Shown in pieces: positions 44,511 to 54,199 of a stretch of 64,000 nucleotides of DNA. Made by a program: the position numbers and the translations under genes. This stretch comes from Salinibacillus xinjiangensis. GTDB taxonomy: Bacteria; Bacillota; Bacilli; Bacillales; Alkalibacillaceae. The notes beneath the pieces were generated by a model. It did no database searches. It was given only the letters and a program-made list of their open reading frames with translations, and was not told where the DNA came from. The DNA lies in contig NZ_WJNH01000001.1 in NCBI RefSeq assembly GCF_009649735.1, forward strand, positions 389,076-453,075, written 5' to 3'. Within the stretch, counting starts at the first letter, position 1; each line of letters starts with the position of its first letter.

Positions 44511-45401
44511 TTATTCATATTCTCTTACTTTATCTCTTAATAATTCTAAAACATCATCTTTTAAATCATTTCTCTTTAATGCTACTTCTATCGTTGCCTC
44601 AATAAAACCAAACTTATTTCCTACATCAAATCGATCCCCTTGCATATGCAAGCCATAGATGTCAGAAGTTTTATTAAATTCATGAAGTGCATCTGTTAAC
44701 TGTATTTCATTTCCAGCTCCGGGTTTTTGATTTTCCAATAAACTAAATATTTCTGGAGTCAATATATATCTCCCCATAATAGCGTATCGTGAAGGTGCGT
44801 CCTCTGGGTTAGGTTTCTCCACTAATCCATTTAACCTCATTAGTTCAGAGCCATTGAATGAACTACTTGATTTTATATCTACAATTCCATATTTACTTGT
44901 ATCAGATTCAGCTACTTCTTTCACCCCAACAATAGGTGACATAGCTTGTTGATAACTGTCCATTAATTGCTTTAATGGAGGGGTATTATTTGAATTAAAC
45001 ATAATGTCATCTCCAAGTAATACCCCAAATGGTTCATTTCCTATAAAGCTTTTTGCACACAGGATCGCATGTCCTAATCCTAGCGGCTCTTTTTGCCGGA
45101 TGTAATGAATGTTAGCCAAGTTCGAAATATCTCTAACTTGTTCTAACAATTCGGTTTTACCCTTATAAGACAAATTTTCTTCCAGTTCATATGACTTATC
45201 AAAGTGGTCCTCAATGGCTCTTTTTCCTCGTCCACTAATAATCATTATATCTTTTATACCTGACTGAACCGCTTCCTCTACAATGTATTGAATAGTAGGT
45301 TTATCAACAATTGGCAACATTTCCTTAGGTTGGGCCTTTGTTGCCGGTAAAAAACGAGTACCTAATCCTGCCGCTGGAATAATGGCTTTGGTAACATCCA
45401 T
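44511..45401 (-). CDS. gtaB: UTP-glucose-1-phosphate uridylyltransferase (copy 2)
   Basis: A second UDP-glucose pyrophosphorylase (296 residues), paralogous to the one at 26.1 kb. Same motifs: [47 protein letters not shown] and VEKP. It starts at an ATG close behind the tagH gene (20 bases). A separate copy in this wall-polymer block suggests UDP-glucose supply dedicated to each pathway or independently controlled. Confidence 0.93.
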   Translation of the reverse strand: MDVTKAIIPAAGLGTRFLPATKAQPKEMLPIVDKPTIQYIVEEAVQSGIKDIMIISGRGKRAIEDHFDKSYELEENLSYKGKTELLEQVRDISNLANIHYIRQKEPLGLGHAILCAKSFIGNEPFGVLLGDDIMFNSNNTPPLKQLMDSYQQAMSPIVGVKEVAESDTSKYGIVDIKSSSSFNGSELMRLNGLVEKPNPEDAPSRYAIMGRYILTPEIFSLLENQKPGAGNEIQLTDALHEFNKTSDIYGLHMQGDRFDVGNKFGFIEATIEVALKRNDLKDDVLELLRDKVREYE

Positions 45402-45421
45402 GTTTAAATTTCACCCTTTGT

Positions 45422-46333
45422 CTAATAACTGGTTAGCATTAACACACCTAGAACAATCACAGGTGTCAAAACTACAATATTTTTTAAAAAATTAATATTG
45501 AATATTGGTCTATGGTTACGCTTAGACTCTTTTTCAACTTGCTCACTTACTTGGGTACTTATCATTTCTTGTTTATGTGCCCTTTTATCAGCATCTGATA
45601 ATTTATTAAACCATTTTGTGAAGTTTTGATAATTTTCTACGACCTCTGTTGATGAACCTGTTTCTTTTACAGTACCGTAATGAAGCCAAATAACACGGTC
45701 GCAAAATTCCTTCATCTGACCAGCCGAATGACTAATGAAGACAATTGTTTTTCCTTGTTCCTTAAATTCATCCATTTTGTTTAAACATTTCTGAGTAAAT
45801 GTAGAATCCCCAACCGATAAAGCTTCGTCAATAATAAGAATATCAGGGTCTGTGTGTACCGATATGGCGAATCCTAACCTTGACTTCATTCCACTTGAAT
45901 AATCCTTCACCGGTTGATTGATATAATTCCCGATATCTGCAAATTCTACAATGGTTGGTGTGATTTCTTTTATCTTTTCTTTCGTTAAGCCGTGCATCAT
46001 ACACTTAAGTTCAATGTTTTCTATTCCAGTTAAGCTTCCATTTAAGCCAGCAGAAATGGCTATTAGTGATGTTTCACCATTTATTTCTACATGTCCAGTA
46101 CTAGGTTGAATAACTCCTGCAAGAATATTCGATACGGTTGATTTACCTGAACCATTTAATCCAACCAAACCAACAGTTTCACCCTCAAAAATTTCAAATG
46201 AAATATCCTTTAAGGCCAAAAATTCTTTTCCCTTCTTTTTGGACATAGAAAATAAGTTTAGAATTTTTTCGGACTTTTTAGCGTGAAGTTCAAATGTTTT
46301 ATACACACTTTTAAATTTAACTTTTGTTTTCAT
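45422..46333 (-). CDS. tagH: Teichoic-acid-type ABC exporter, ATP-binding protein
   Basis: A 303-residue ATPase with Walker A GLNGSGKST, signature SSGMKSRLGFAIS, Walker B ILIIDEALSVGD and switch His in FISHS. It is closest in form to TagH/RfbE-type exporters of lipid-linked glycans. After the ATPase domain only about 60 residues remain, ending in one hydrophobic segment (IVVLTPVIVLGVLML). It is thus much shorter than B. subtilis TagH (about 530). It pairs with the permease gene 17 bases upstream. AGGAG precedes the ATG. Confidence 0.92.
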   Translation of the reverse strand: MKTKVKFKSVYKTFELHAKKSEKILNLFSMSKKKGKEFLALKDISFEIFEGETVGLVGLNGSGKSTVSNILAGVIQPSTGHVEINGETSLIAISAGLNGSLTGIENIELKCMMHGLTKEKIKEITPTIVEFADIGNYINQPVKDYSSGMKSRLGFAISVHTDPDILIIDEALSVGDSTFTQKCLNKMDEFKEQGKTIVFISHSAGQMKEFCDRVIWLHYGTVKETGSSTEVVENYQNFTKWFNKLSDADKRAHKQEMISTQVSEQVEKESKRNHRPIFNINFLKNIVVLTPVIVLGVLMLTSY

Positions 46334-46350
46334 GAGTAAAACTCCTAATT

Positions 46351-47181
46351 CTACATGTAATCCATAAAGTTTTTACGGAATCTCATATGAATTTTTGTAC
46401 CAAAATATAAAAGAGCAAATGTTAGTGCCCAGAAATATCCCGTATATAATAAATCTTCAAAAAACCAAGCTCTACCTAGAATGGAGTCTCTAAATCCTTC
46501 AAGTATATAAAATAAAGGATTTAACTTTAGAATATTTTCGATTAAAGGACCATAAGTTGTAAAAGTTTCTGTTATTAAACTGGTATTCCATAGGATTGGT
46601 GATACATATAACAACATTCTCATAAGTGATTGTAGAGCAACTTGATAGTCTCGGACTAATGTTGAGACTGTAGAACTAAGAATTGAGAAAGAGAATAAAA
46701 AAGCATATAAACAAATTAAATAATATAAAAACTGGATGTTATATATGGATGGTTTAATACCATAAAACAGATCTATAATAACTAAAATCCCTAGCATAAT
46801 AAAAAATTGAAAGCTATTACCTACTATTCTGATAGTTGGCAATAAGCTTACCGGAAAGTTCATCTTGGATACTAGTCCTATTTTTTGATAAATACTGTTA
46901 GATCCCTGGATAATTGATGGACTAATAAAAAACCAAGGAATTAACCCAATAATTAACCATAGGAAGAAAGGAGTACCATCGACTGGTGCTCCTCCCCTGA
47001 TTGTACCGAAAACAAACCAATAAATTGCTACTTGTATGGCTGGATTTAGAAATTGCCACAAGGAACCCAAATAATGAATTTGATACATTCCTCTATTCTC
47101 AAATGCAGCCATTCTATAAATTAAGTTTATGTGCATTATTTGTTCTTTAATAACTTGCCTAATGGATTTAAACATATTCAT
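46351..47181 (-). CDS. tagG: Teichoic-acid-type ABC exporter, permease
   Basis: A 276-residue ABC-2 family permease with six helices. The N-terminal amphipathic segment ends in YLGSLWQFLNPAIQVAIYWFVFG, a hallmark of TagG/KpsM/RfbA-like glycan exporters. The length is typical. Together with TagH it should export an undecaprenyl-diphosphate-linked polymer completed inside the cell, separate from the Wzx/Wzy EPS. AAGGAAG precedes the ATG. Confidence 0.93.
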   Translation of the reverse strand: MNMFKSIRQVIKEQIMHINLIYRMAAFENRGMYQIHYLGSLWQFLNPAIQVAIYWFVFGTIRGGAPVDGTPFFLWLIIGLIPWFFISPSIIQGSNSIYQKIGLVSKMNFPVSLLPTIRIVGNSFQFFIMLGILVIIDLFYGIKPSIYNIQFLYYLICLYAFLFSFSILSSTVSTLVRDYQVALQSLMRMLLYVSPILWNTSLITETFTTYGPLIENILKLNPLFYILEGFRDSILGRAWFFEDLLYTGYFWALTFALLYFGTKIHMRFRKNFMDYM

Positions 47182-47201
47182 GTAGCTTCCTTTGTTTAGG
47201 A

Positions 47202-48458
47202 TTATAAGAATTTATACAGGTTGCCATAATTAATATACGTAACCTCATCTGAATGTTCCTGAACTACGTTTTTAGTATCAAATACTTGCAAGGTATTCAT
47301 AGTGGAAAACGCATCACTTTTCAGCTCTTTAAACTCATTATGATCGCTCAAAATTAGCACAAGATCTGAACCACTTAATGCTTTTTCTAAGTCCTTTTCA
47401 ACAAAGCTCAACTTCACATGAGGATCATAAGCAACCACTTCATACTCAGGTTTTGCATTTAACTTCTCATAAATGTCCATGGCTGGGCTCTCTCTAATGT
47501 CATCCACATTTCCTTTATAAGTTAAACCAAAGACCGTAATCTTTTTACCATTGTTCTTTTGAACTAACTTTTCAGCAGTTTCAGTCACGTAATCAGGCAT
47601 AGATTTATTAATTTCACGTGACAAGCTAATTAACTTAGCTTGTTCTGGAGCTTTGGCAATAATAAAGTAAGGGTCAACAGCTAAGCAATGACCACCTACC
47701 CCAGGGCCTGGTGTGTGTAGATTTACACGTGGGTGCTTATTTGCCATTTTAATTACTTCAAGTGCATTAATGTTTAGCTTATTACATACCTTAGCAAGTT
47801 CATTTGCAAGTGCTATATTCACATCACGGAACGTATTCTCCATTAACTTAGACATTTCAGCCGTTCTTGCATCTGTTTTAATGATTTCTCCTTGCACAAA
47901 CGTTTGGTATACCTCTGCACCTTTTTCAGTACATTCAGGTGTTACACCACCAACGATTCGATTGTTGTGAATAAGCTCGTGCATAATTTGTCCCGGTAAT
48001 ACACGCTCAGGACAATGAACCAAATAAATGTCTTCGCCAATCGTAAAACCAGCCTCTTCTAGTCGAGGTTTTACATGGTCATCCATTGTTCTAGGTGCAA
48101 TTGTTGATTCCACAATCACAACATTACCCTTTTCTAAATAAGGAATAATATTTTCAGTTGCTTGCATGACAAAAGACAGGTCACAAGACAGGTATTCATC
48201 ATCTTTATTTGGAGTTGGTACTGCAATAATAAATGTATCTGCCTTTTCAGGTTCTAATGAAGCTTTAAACTTCCCCACTTTTAAAACGGATTCTAACGCG
48301 TCTTGAAGGCCTGGTTCTTCTATATGGATTTGTCCGTTATTTAACAAATCAACGGCTTCTTTTTTAACATCTACACCTACTACATCTACATCATGACTTG
48401 CAAACATAATTGACGTTGGTAAACCTATATAACCTAAACCTACTGTACAAAGTTTCAA
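47202..48458 (-). CDS. wecC: UDP-N-acetyl-D-mannosamine dehydrogenase-type nucleotide-sugar dehydrogenase
   Basis: A 418-residue UDP-sugar 6-dehydrogenase that yields a uronic acid. It has the NAD loop VGLGYIGLPTSIMFA, IAVPTPNK, VESTIAPRTMDD, YLVHCPERVLPG, IVGG, PGPGVGGHCLAVDPYF (catalytic Cys) and LTYKGNVDDIRESPAMD. CPERVLPG and HCLAVDPYF fit the WecC branch more than UDP-glucose dehydrogenase. The start codon is TTG, after AAGGT. No 2-epimerase (MnaA/WecB) is in the window, so it must be elsewhere. The enzyme implies an acidic wall polymer containing ManNAcA or a similar sugar. Confidence 0.88.
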   Translation of the reverse strand: MKLCTVGLGYIGLPTSIMFASHDVDVVGVDVKKEAVDLLNNGQIHIEEPGLQDALESVLKVGKFKASLEPEKADTFIIAVPTPNKDDEYLSCDLSFVMQATENIIPYLEKGNVVIVESTIAPRTMDDHVKPRLEEAGFTIGEDIYLVHCPERVLPGQIMHELIHNNRIVGGVTPECTEKGAEVYQTFVQGEIIKTDARTAEMSKLMENTFRDVNIALANELAKVCNKLNINALEVIKMANKHPRVNLHTPGPGVGGHCLAVDPYFIIAKAPEQAKLISLSREINKSMPDYVTETAEKLVQKNNGKKITVFGLTYKGNVDDIRESPAMDIYEKLNAKPEYEVVAYDPHVKLSFVEKDLEKALSGSDLVLILSDHNEFKELKSDAFSTMNTLQVFDTKNVVQEHSDEVTYINYGNLYKFL

Positions 48459-48489
48459 AACAAATACCTTCTTTCTTATTAGTTATATT

Positions 48490-49770
48490 CTAATATTTTA
48501 GATAAACCTCGAGTAAATGATTTTGCTCTAATTCCCAATTATACTTTTTTCGAGCATTTTTGCAATTAGCACTGAAATATTCACGTTTATCTGGGTTATC
48601 AACCATATAGTTAACCCCTTTTGCAATTTCATCAGGGTCATGGGGATCGATCGTTACCCCAACTTCACTTTCTTCCAGAGCACGTTTTATTTCAGGAAAA
48701 TTGCATGCAACAATTGGCACTTCACTCATCATATATTCAAACAATTTATTAGATGAAGCAGACCAATGATTGAAATTAATATTATTTAGTACTTGGAAAC
48801 CAAGGTACGCATTTTTAGTGTATTTAGGTAGGTCTCGAACTGGAACCTTTGGAATAAATCGAATTTTATCCTCTAAATCACGCTCTTGAACCATCTGTTC
48901 TAATTCACCCTTAATTTTTCCATCCCCAATAAATACTAAAGTACCTTCCTTAAATTTAGGAAAAGCTTCAATTAACTTCTCTAATCCCCTTCCAGCTTGA
49001 ATACCACCCTGATACAGCAGTATTTTTTCATCTGATGGGAGATCTAACATTTCATGAAGGTCAACTTTCTCCTCAACCTGTTGAATCTCAAGTGATGGGT
49101 AATTATGCAATACATGAGGATAAAACCCATATAATTCCTCATTATATTTAGCACGTGTATCATTCTCAACAATCATGCTGTCCATTCTTTTGATAAAGAA
49201 GTTCTCAAATCTTTTGTACCAAGAACTGTCATAACCTGTTCTACTAGTTTGTACTTCATGCGAATCATATATTAATGGTTTCTTTTTAAATCTCCATTTT
49301 GCACTAACATAACCCTGGGGTAATGTATTTAAATCATTTGAATGGTATATATCATAATTCCCACGATGTCCCTTTATCATCATACGAAGAATAAGGGCGG
49401 CACGAATCCAAACGACACGAACCTTTGTTTTTAGCAATAACCCAACCAATATGGTTAGGGGGATAATTAGCCAAGGTATAAGGTATACCAGGAATCCCCA
49501 AATCACCAATGCAGGGAGTAATGGCCAGCGTTTCCCAACCACAAAGCGGTATAATTTTTGTAAAAATAATAATGTTGAAGGGTACCTTTTCATTCGATAT
49601 ACCCTGAAATGGTCATTAAATTCTTCATATGGTAAAACATCAGGATCTTTTGGATCATCAATACAAATTAATTCAACATCATAGCCATTTTGAGATAAGG
49701 ATGTGCACTCTCTAAGTACCCTTGCATCATTTGTAAAGTGATTCCAAACGAACATTCCTACTCTTTTCAT
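48490..49770 (-). CDS. GT4 glycosyltransferase with an inserted membrane segment
   Basis: A GT-B enzyme of 426 residues. The N terminus MKRVGMFVWNHFTNDARVLREC is typical of GT4 capsule transferases. The donor site has ILLYQGGIQAGRGLEKLIEA, IGDGKIKGELEQM and SNKLFEYMMSEVPIVACNFP. Unlike most GT4 proteins, residues about 75-115 form a hydrophobic membrane hairpin between strands of the acceptor domain, so it is probably membrane-anchored by that insertion. AGAGGT precedes the ATG. It follows the next GT4 gene by 14 bases. Confidence 0.88.
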   Translation of the reverse strand: MKRVGMFVWNHFTNDARVLRECTSLSQNGYDVELICIDDPKDPDVLPYEEFNDHFRVYRMKRYPSTLLFLQKLYRFVVGKRWPLLPALVIWGFLVYLIPWLIIPLTILVGLLLKTKVRVVWIRAALILRMMIKGHRGNYDIYHSNDLNTLPQGYVSAKWRFKKKPLIYDSHEVQTSRTGYDSSWYKRFENFFIKRMDSMIVENDTRAKYNEELYGFYPHVLHNYPSLEIQQVEEKVDLHEMLDLPSDEKILLYQGGIQAGRGLEKLIEAFPKFKEGTLVFIGDGKIKGELEQMVQERDLEDKIRFIPKVPVRDLPKYTKNAYLGFQVLNNINFNHWSASSNKLFEYMMSEVPIVACNFPEIKRALEESEVGVTIDPHDPDEIAKGVNYMVDNPDKREYFSANCKNARKKYNWELEQNHLLEVYLKY

Positions 49771-49784
49771 ATTCTATACCTCTT

Positions 49785-50984
49785 TTATTCCGAAAGTAAC
49801 GGCATTATTTCCTCTATATTTTTCTCCCACAAAAACTGTGTCTGTATCAGTTCTTTACAATTCTGTTCCAATTCACTTCTCATATTATCTTCTTCTTTTA
49901 GTTCCAATATTTTATTTATCATTTCCTCAATTGCTGTATTTTCAAAAACATAACCTATTTTATATTTGTTAATGATATCGGCTGCCTGACCTTTAACACC
50001 AGCTATAACTGGTGTTTGACATGTAGCGTAATCAAGTACCTTCCCCGGTAAAACTGTCGCAAAAACCTCTTCATCATTTAAAAATGTGACAGACAAATGA
50101 CTTTGTGCAATGATTTCAAGACTTTTTTTCCGGGTAGTGGGTTTATTTAATTTTACATATTGTAAATCATTTCGTTCTATAAATTGCGAGAACTCTTGGG
50201 CTTTTAGACCATAACCAATGACTTGAAAAACAATTTTTTTCTCATTTAGTTTGAATGCAAGTTCTTTGATTTTGTCAACATCCTGTGCTAAGCCTAAATT
50301 CCCAGCATAAACCACTTGGAAAAAGTCTTTATTTTTAGATCCAACACTTCCAATTTCCTTCATCCTTGCACCATTAGGCAAATAAGTAATGGATTTGTTC
50401 TGGTCTTTTAGCATCTTCTTAATATGGGGCTTAAAACCTAAGCTGTTTATGATTACTTCATCTGCATGGTTATACATCTTTTTCTCTAAGAACCTAAATG
50501 TCCCTATAATCAATTTATTATCAAACTTTTTAACTCCTGATAGTGAATCCGGCCATAAATCCCTGACCTCTAAAATGATCTTAGCCTTAAATAAACGTTT
50601 AGCTATAAATGCTGATAGGACAATAAAAATAGGTGGTGAACTCACATATATATAATCATACTTTTCTTTACGTAATTGAAATATCTTCTTTATAAATTTA
50701 AAGCCCATCTCCAAATAAAAAGTTAATAAACTTAGTAATTGGCTTTTACGTTTTTTACTTCTTAATAATAGACGAATTATGTTTGGATTTTGATTCAAAT
50801 GCTCTTCATCCCAAAACTCTTCTTGTTTATAGAGATTTCGATTGGGGTAAGCAGGTTCTGTCGTTAATACATCAACATTTATATTTTTTTGAGACAAAAG
50901 TTCAAAAATGTTTTTCATTCGGTTCCCTGCACTCCCAATTACAGGATAAAAATTCTGAGTTAAGATTAATAAACTTTTAGCCAT
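49785..50984 (-). CDS. GT4 glycosyltransferase
   Basis: A 399-residue WbuB/CapM-like enzyme. The N terminus LLILTQNFYPVIGSAGNRMK contains the flexible Gly-rich acceptor loop. A basic membrane-binding helix occurs near residue 75-100 (RSKKRKSQLLSLLTFY). The donor site shows VVYAGNLGLAQDVDKI and PGKVLDYATCQTPVIAGVKG. It is the first gene of the unit running 50984 to about 44.5 kb or further. GGAGAG precedes the ATG. Confidence 0.9.
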   Translation of the reverse strand: MAKSLLILTQNFYPVIGSAGNRMKNIFELLSQKNINVDVLTTEPAYPNRNLYKQEEFWDEEHLNQNPNIIRLLLRSKKRKSQLLSLLTFYLEMGFKFIKKIFQLRKEKYDYIYVSSPPIFIVLSAFIAKRLFKAKIILEVRDLWPDSLSGVKKFDNKLIIGTFRFLEKKMYNHADEVIINSLGFKPHIKKMLKDQNKSITYLPNGARMKEIGSVGSKNKDFFQVVYAGNLGLAQDVDKIKELAFKLNEKKIVFQVIGYGLKAQEFSQFIERNDLQYVKLNKPTTRKKSLEIIAQSHLSVTFLNDEEVFATVLPGKVLDYATCQTPVIAGVKGQAADIINKYKIGYVFENTAIEEMINKILELKEEDNMRSELEQNCKELIQTQFLWEKNIEEIMPLLSE

Positions 50985-51184
50985 TGGGTATACTCTCCAT
51001 TATTATAGGCAATCGAGACTCCTAAATTCTACTACATTACTAGATTTTATGACAATATTCTACTAAATGCAATTTACATTTACATGACAGAAATGATTCT
51101 GTTATAAGTCTTCCCATACTTTATCAGAAATATAAACTGTTAAACCTAAGATTTGGCTCGTGCACATACTAGCATATTGGTAGT

Positions 51185-54118
51185 TTAATATACTTTCTTC
51201 ACACTTGCTTTGTATATATAACCTACGCGGTCTGCAATCGTAATTCTATACCAATTTCCATAATCTGACACAACCGGGTATTGTTTGCCTCTTTTAATTT
51301 CTGCAAACGGTATTAAATCTCCCGTGCTATTATCATATACAGGCAAATCAGTTTGCGCTTTAAACATCTGATTAGAATGCCTGTAATTGAAATTTTCGTT
51401 AGCCAAATAAGGATTCGTAACAGGAGAAGTGGAGGCTTTATAGACATAGCCATAAAAACCCCCATAATTTATGCGGTGCCAATCTCCATAGTCACTTACC
51501 CTAGGATATACTTGACCCTCGGTTAAAGAACCAACTTGTACTAATTCTCCTGTTCGATTATCGTAAATAGGCAGTTCTTCCTCCACCTTAAAGTACTTTC
51601 CAAAGTCAATTGTAGCCATATCGAGTTCGACGTTATTCTTATGCACATAGCCCACTCGATCAGATATAATAATTCGATACCAGTTTCCATAGTCCGATAC
51701 AATTGGGTAGCTTGTTCCCTTTTCTATTACTGCAAATTGTTCCAAACTCCCTGAAGTATTATCATACACAGGGGTTGTACTGTTTGTGACAAATTTTTTG
51801 GTAGAGTTTTTATAATTTTGGTTTTCATTCGCTATTTTTGGACTTTCCACTGGGTAAGTGGATGATTTATAAACATAACCGTATATATCGCCGTACTGTA
51901 TTCGATGCCAGTTTCCGTATTTGCTTACTCTTGGATAGACTTGTCCCTCCTCAAGCTCTCCTATTTTTATAAGTTGACCTGTACGATTATCATATATGGG
52001 TATGTCTTCTTCAGCTTTGAAATATTCTTTAAAGGTGACAGTTTTCATGTCCAATTCTACATGATCCTTATGAACATAGCCTACTCTTCCAGAAATGATA
52101 ATGCGATACCAGTTTCCATAGTCCGATACAATTGGATAGCTTTTTCCCTTTTCTATTACAGCAAATTGTTCCAATCCGCTTCCACTGTTATCGTAAACTG
52201 GAGCATCATGGATTGTTATAAACCTTTTGTTAGTGTTGCGATAATTTTGGTTTTCATTTGCAATATTAGGTCTTTCAACAGGAAAGGTCGATGACTTATG
52301 AACGTATCCATATATGTCGCCATATTGTATTCGATGCCAGTTTCCATAGTCACTTATTCTTGGATATACTTGGCCCTTTTCCAGTTCTCCTACCTTTATC
52401 AACTTGCCTGTCCGATTATCATAAATTGGAGTGTCTTCACGTACTGTAAAATATTTGTCCGTCTTAAAAAATTCAGCATCCACATCGCTTTTATGAACAT
52501 ATCCCACTCTATTGGCTAAAATTATTCTATACCAGTTACCGAAGTCAGATGTGATTGGATACTCTGTCCCCTCTTTTAAATCAGCAAATTCAACAAGCTG
52601 ACCGGTACTATTATCATAAACAGGTAAGTCTATATTGGCTGTTATTTTACGTTTTTGATTATGATTTTTACTTTCATTTTGCAGGATTGATCCGTTAGCT
52701 GGTTTTAAATCATTTTTATGAACATAGCCAAAAATATCTCCAAATTGGATTCGATTCCAATTACCATAATCCTCTACACGAGGGTAAATTTGCCACTTTT
52801 TAAGACTTGCCACCTTTATAAGGTCACCTGTCCTATTGTCATATACCGGTGTGTTATCATGAATGACTTCAAAATATCTTGCTGGTGCTTGAATATTCCC
52901 AAATCCGTAGAGTTGATCTCTTCCTTTTTCCCCCAGATCAATTGCTTCTATCTGCTGAGTTTTCCTAATTTCACTAACTGAATAATCTACGTGCGCTTCC
53001 TTAAGTAAGGCTAAATTACCTGTAACATATGCACTTGCCATACTTGTTCCGCTCTTTACTGTATAACGGTCATTTAAGCCTGTACTTAATATATTTACAC
53101 CCGGAGCAGATACTTCTAGAGAACTACCAGTAGAAGAAAATGGAGCCTTAGTTTGATTTTCATCGATTGCTCCTACTGCAATCGCACCCTCGTATTTTGC
53201 TGGGTAATCTATCGTATCTCCTTGAATATTATTGTCTCCATCATTACCTGCTGAGGCTACGATAAGAATCCCATCCTGGTAAACTTTATCAATAACCCTG
53301 TTAAGAATAGAAGATCCTTCCTGCTCACCAACGCTCATATTTATGATATCCACACCCTGTTTTACAGCCCAATCAATGCCTAAAAGCATATCTGATAAGA
53401 ACCCTAGGCCATCATCATTTAACACTTTAACAGCGTATATATCAGTGTCTGGTGCAATTCCTTTAACACCAATGTCGTTATGTTGAGCACCAATAATCCC
53501 AGCAACATGTGTGCCATGACCATTATCATCCATATATGAAGTAGTATAATCAACAAATGACTTGCCATCTTCAATTTTTAGATCTTTATGATTATAATCG
53601 ACACCAGTATCAAGAATTGCAACCTTGATACCCTTTCCCGTATAGTTACTGTTCCAAGGCCTTAATGCATTTATTTGATTGACGCCCCAATCAACTCTCT
53701 CTTCTTGGACGCGAACTACTGAATCTTTTTCAATACTTGCAACATCAGGGTGATTCTTAAGAGCTTCCAATGATTCTTCTGGAATTTTTGCTGTAATCAT
53801 GGAAAGAGACTCAACTCGATGGATAATTTGACCCTTAAGCTCCGAAATCAATTGATCATTAATTGTGTTTTTAAAAGCTATAACAAATTGATTGTCAGGC
53901 GGATTAATTTTTTGAACCGTATCATCAGTATTCGGTTCTGGCTCTATACTTTCTTTATTTAATTGTTCATTAGGTAAGTTTTTTGGTTCAAAATTGCTTT
54001 GTTCATTTGTTGAATGAAAGTTTGAGCTTTTATTCGTTACATTTTCATTTTCCGTATCAGATTGTTGGCAAGAAGTTAGTACGATTAGGAAAATCACAAG
54101 GTACATTAATTTCTTCAA
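51185..54118 (-). CDS. Subtilisin-like (S8) lipoprotein protease with eight SH3-like repeats
   Basis: A 977-residue lipoprotein. The lipobox LTSC places the lipidated Cys at residue 17. A Ser/Asn/Glu-rich linker and an I9-like propeptide (about 75-140) follow. Next is a complete S8 domain: Asp170 in AILDTGVDY, His201 in DNGHGTHVAG, oxyanion Asn292 in SAGNDGDN, and Ser359 in SGTSMASAYV. From about residue 410, eight repeats alternate as A (NRTG...YGNWHRIQYGDIYGYV) and B (NSTG...YGNWYRIIISDRVGYV). The lipid anchor makes it membrane-held, so the repeats probably reach into the wall. Substrates may include the other repeat enzymes; this is inference. Confidence 0.93.
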   Translation of the reverse strand: MKKLMYLVIFLIVLTSCQQSDTENENVTNKSSNFHSTNEQSNFEPKNLPNEQLNKESIEPEPNTDDTVQKINPPDNQFVIAFKNTINDQLISELKGQIIHRVESLSMITAKIPEESLEALKNHPDVASIEKDSVVRVQEERVDWGVNQINALRPWNSNYTGKGIKVAILDTGVDYNHKDLKIEDGKSFVDYTTSYMDDNGHGTHVAGIIGAQHNDIGVKGIAPDTDIYAVKVLNDDGLGFLSDMLLGIDWAVKQGVDIINMSVGEQEGSSILNRVIDKVYQDGILIVASAGNDGDNNIQGDTIDYPAKYEGAIAVGAIDENQTKAPFSSTGSSLEVSAPGVNILSTGLNDRYTVKSGTSMASAYVTGNLALLKEAHVDYSVSEIRKTQQIEAIDLGEKGRDQLYGFGNIQAPARYFEVIHDNTPVYDNRTGDLIKVASLKKWQIYPRVEDYGNWNRIQFGDIFGYVHKNDLKPANGSILQNESKNHNQKRKITANIDLPVYDNSTGQLVEFADLKEGTEYPITSDFGNWYRIILANRVGYVHKSDVDAEFFKTDKYFTVREDTPIYDNRTGKLIKVGELEKGQVYPRISDYGNWHRIQYGDIYGYVHKSSTFPVERPNIANENQNYRNTNKRFITIHDAPVYDNSGSGLEQFAVIEKGKSYPIVSDYGNWYRIIISGRVGYVHKDHVELDMKTVTFKEYFKAEEDIPIYDNRTGQLIKIGELEEGQVYPRVSKYGNWHRIQYGDIYGYVYKSSTYPVESPKIANENQNYKNSTKKFVTNSTTPVYDNTSGSLEQFAVIEKGTSYPIVSDYGNWYRIIISDRVGYVHKNNVELDMATIDFGKYFKVEEELPIYDNRTGELVQVGSLTEGQVYPRVSDYGDWHRINYGGFYGYVYKASTSPVTNPYLANENFNYRHSNQMFKAQTDLPVYDNSTGDLIPFAEIKRGKQYPVVSDYGNWYRITIADRVGYIYKASVKKVY

Positions 54119-54199
54119 CTGCTTAATCCCCCAATTCTACAAAATTCTACATTTTATTATTATTTTACAACATTCTCACTTGTTAAAGGGATAAAATGC

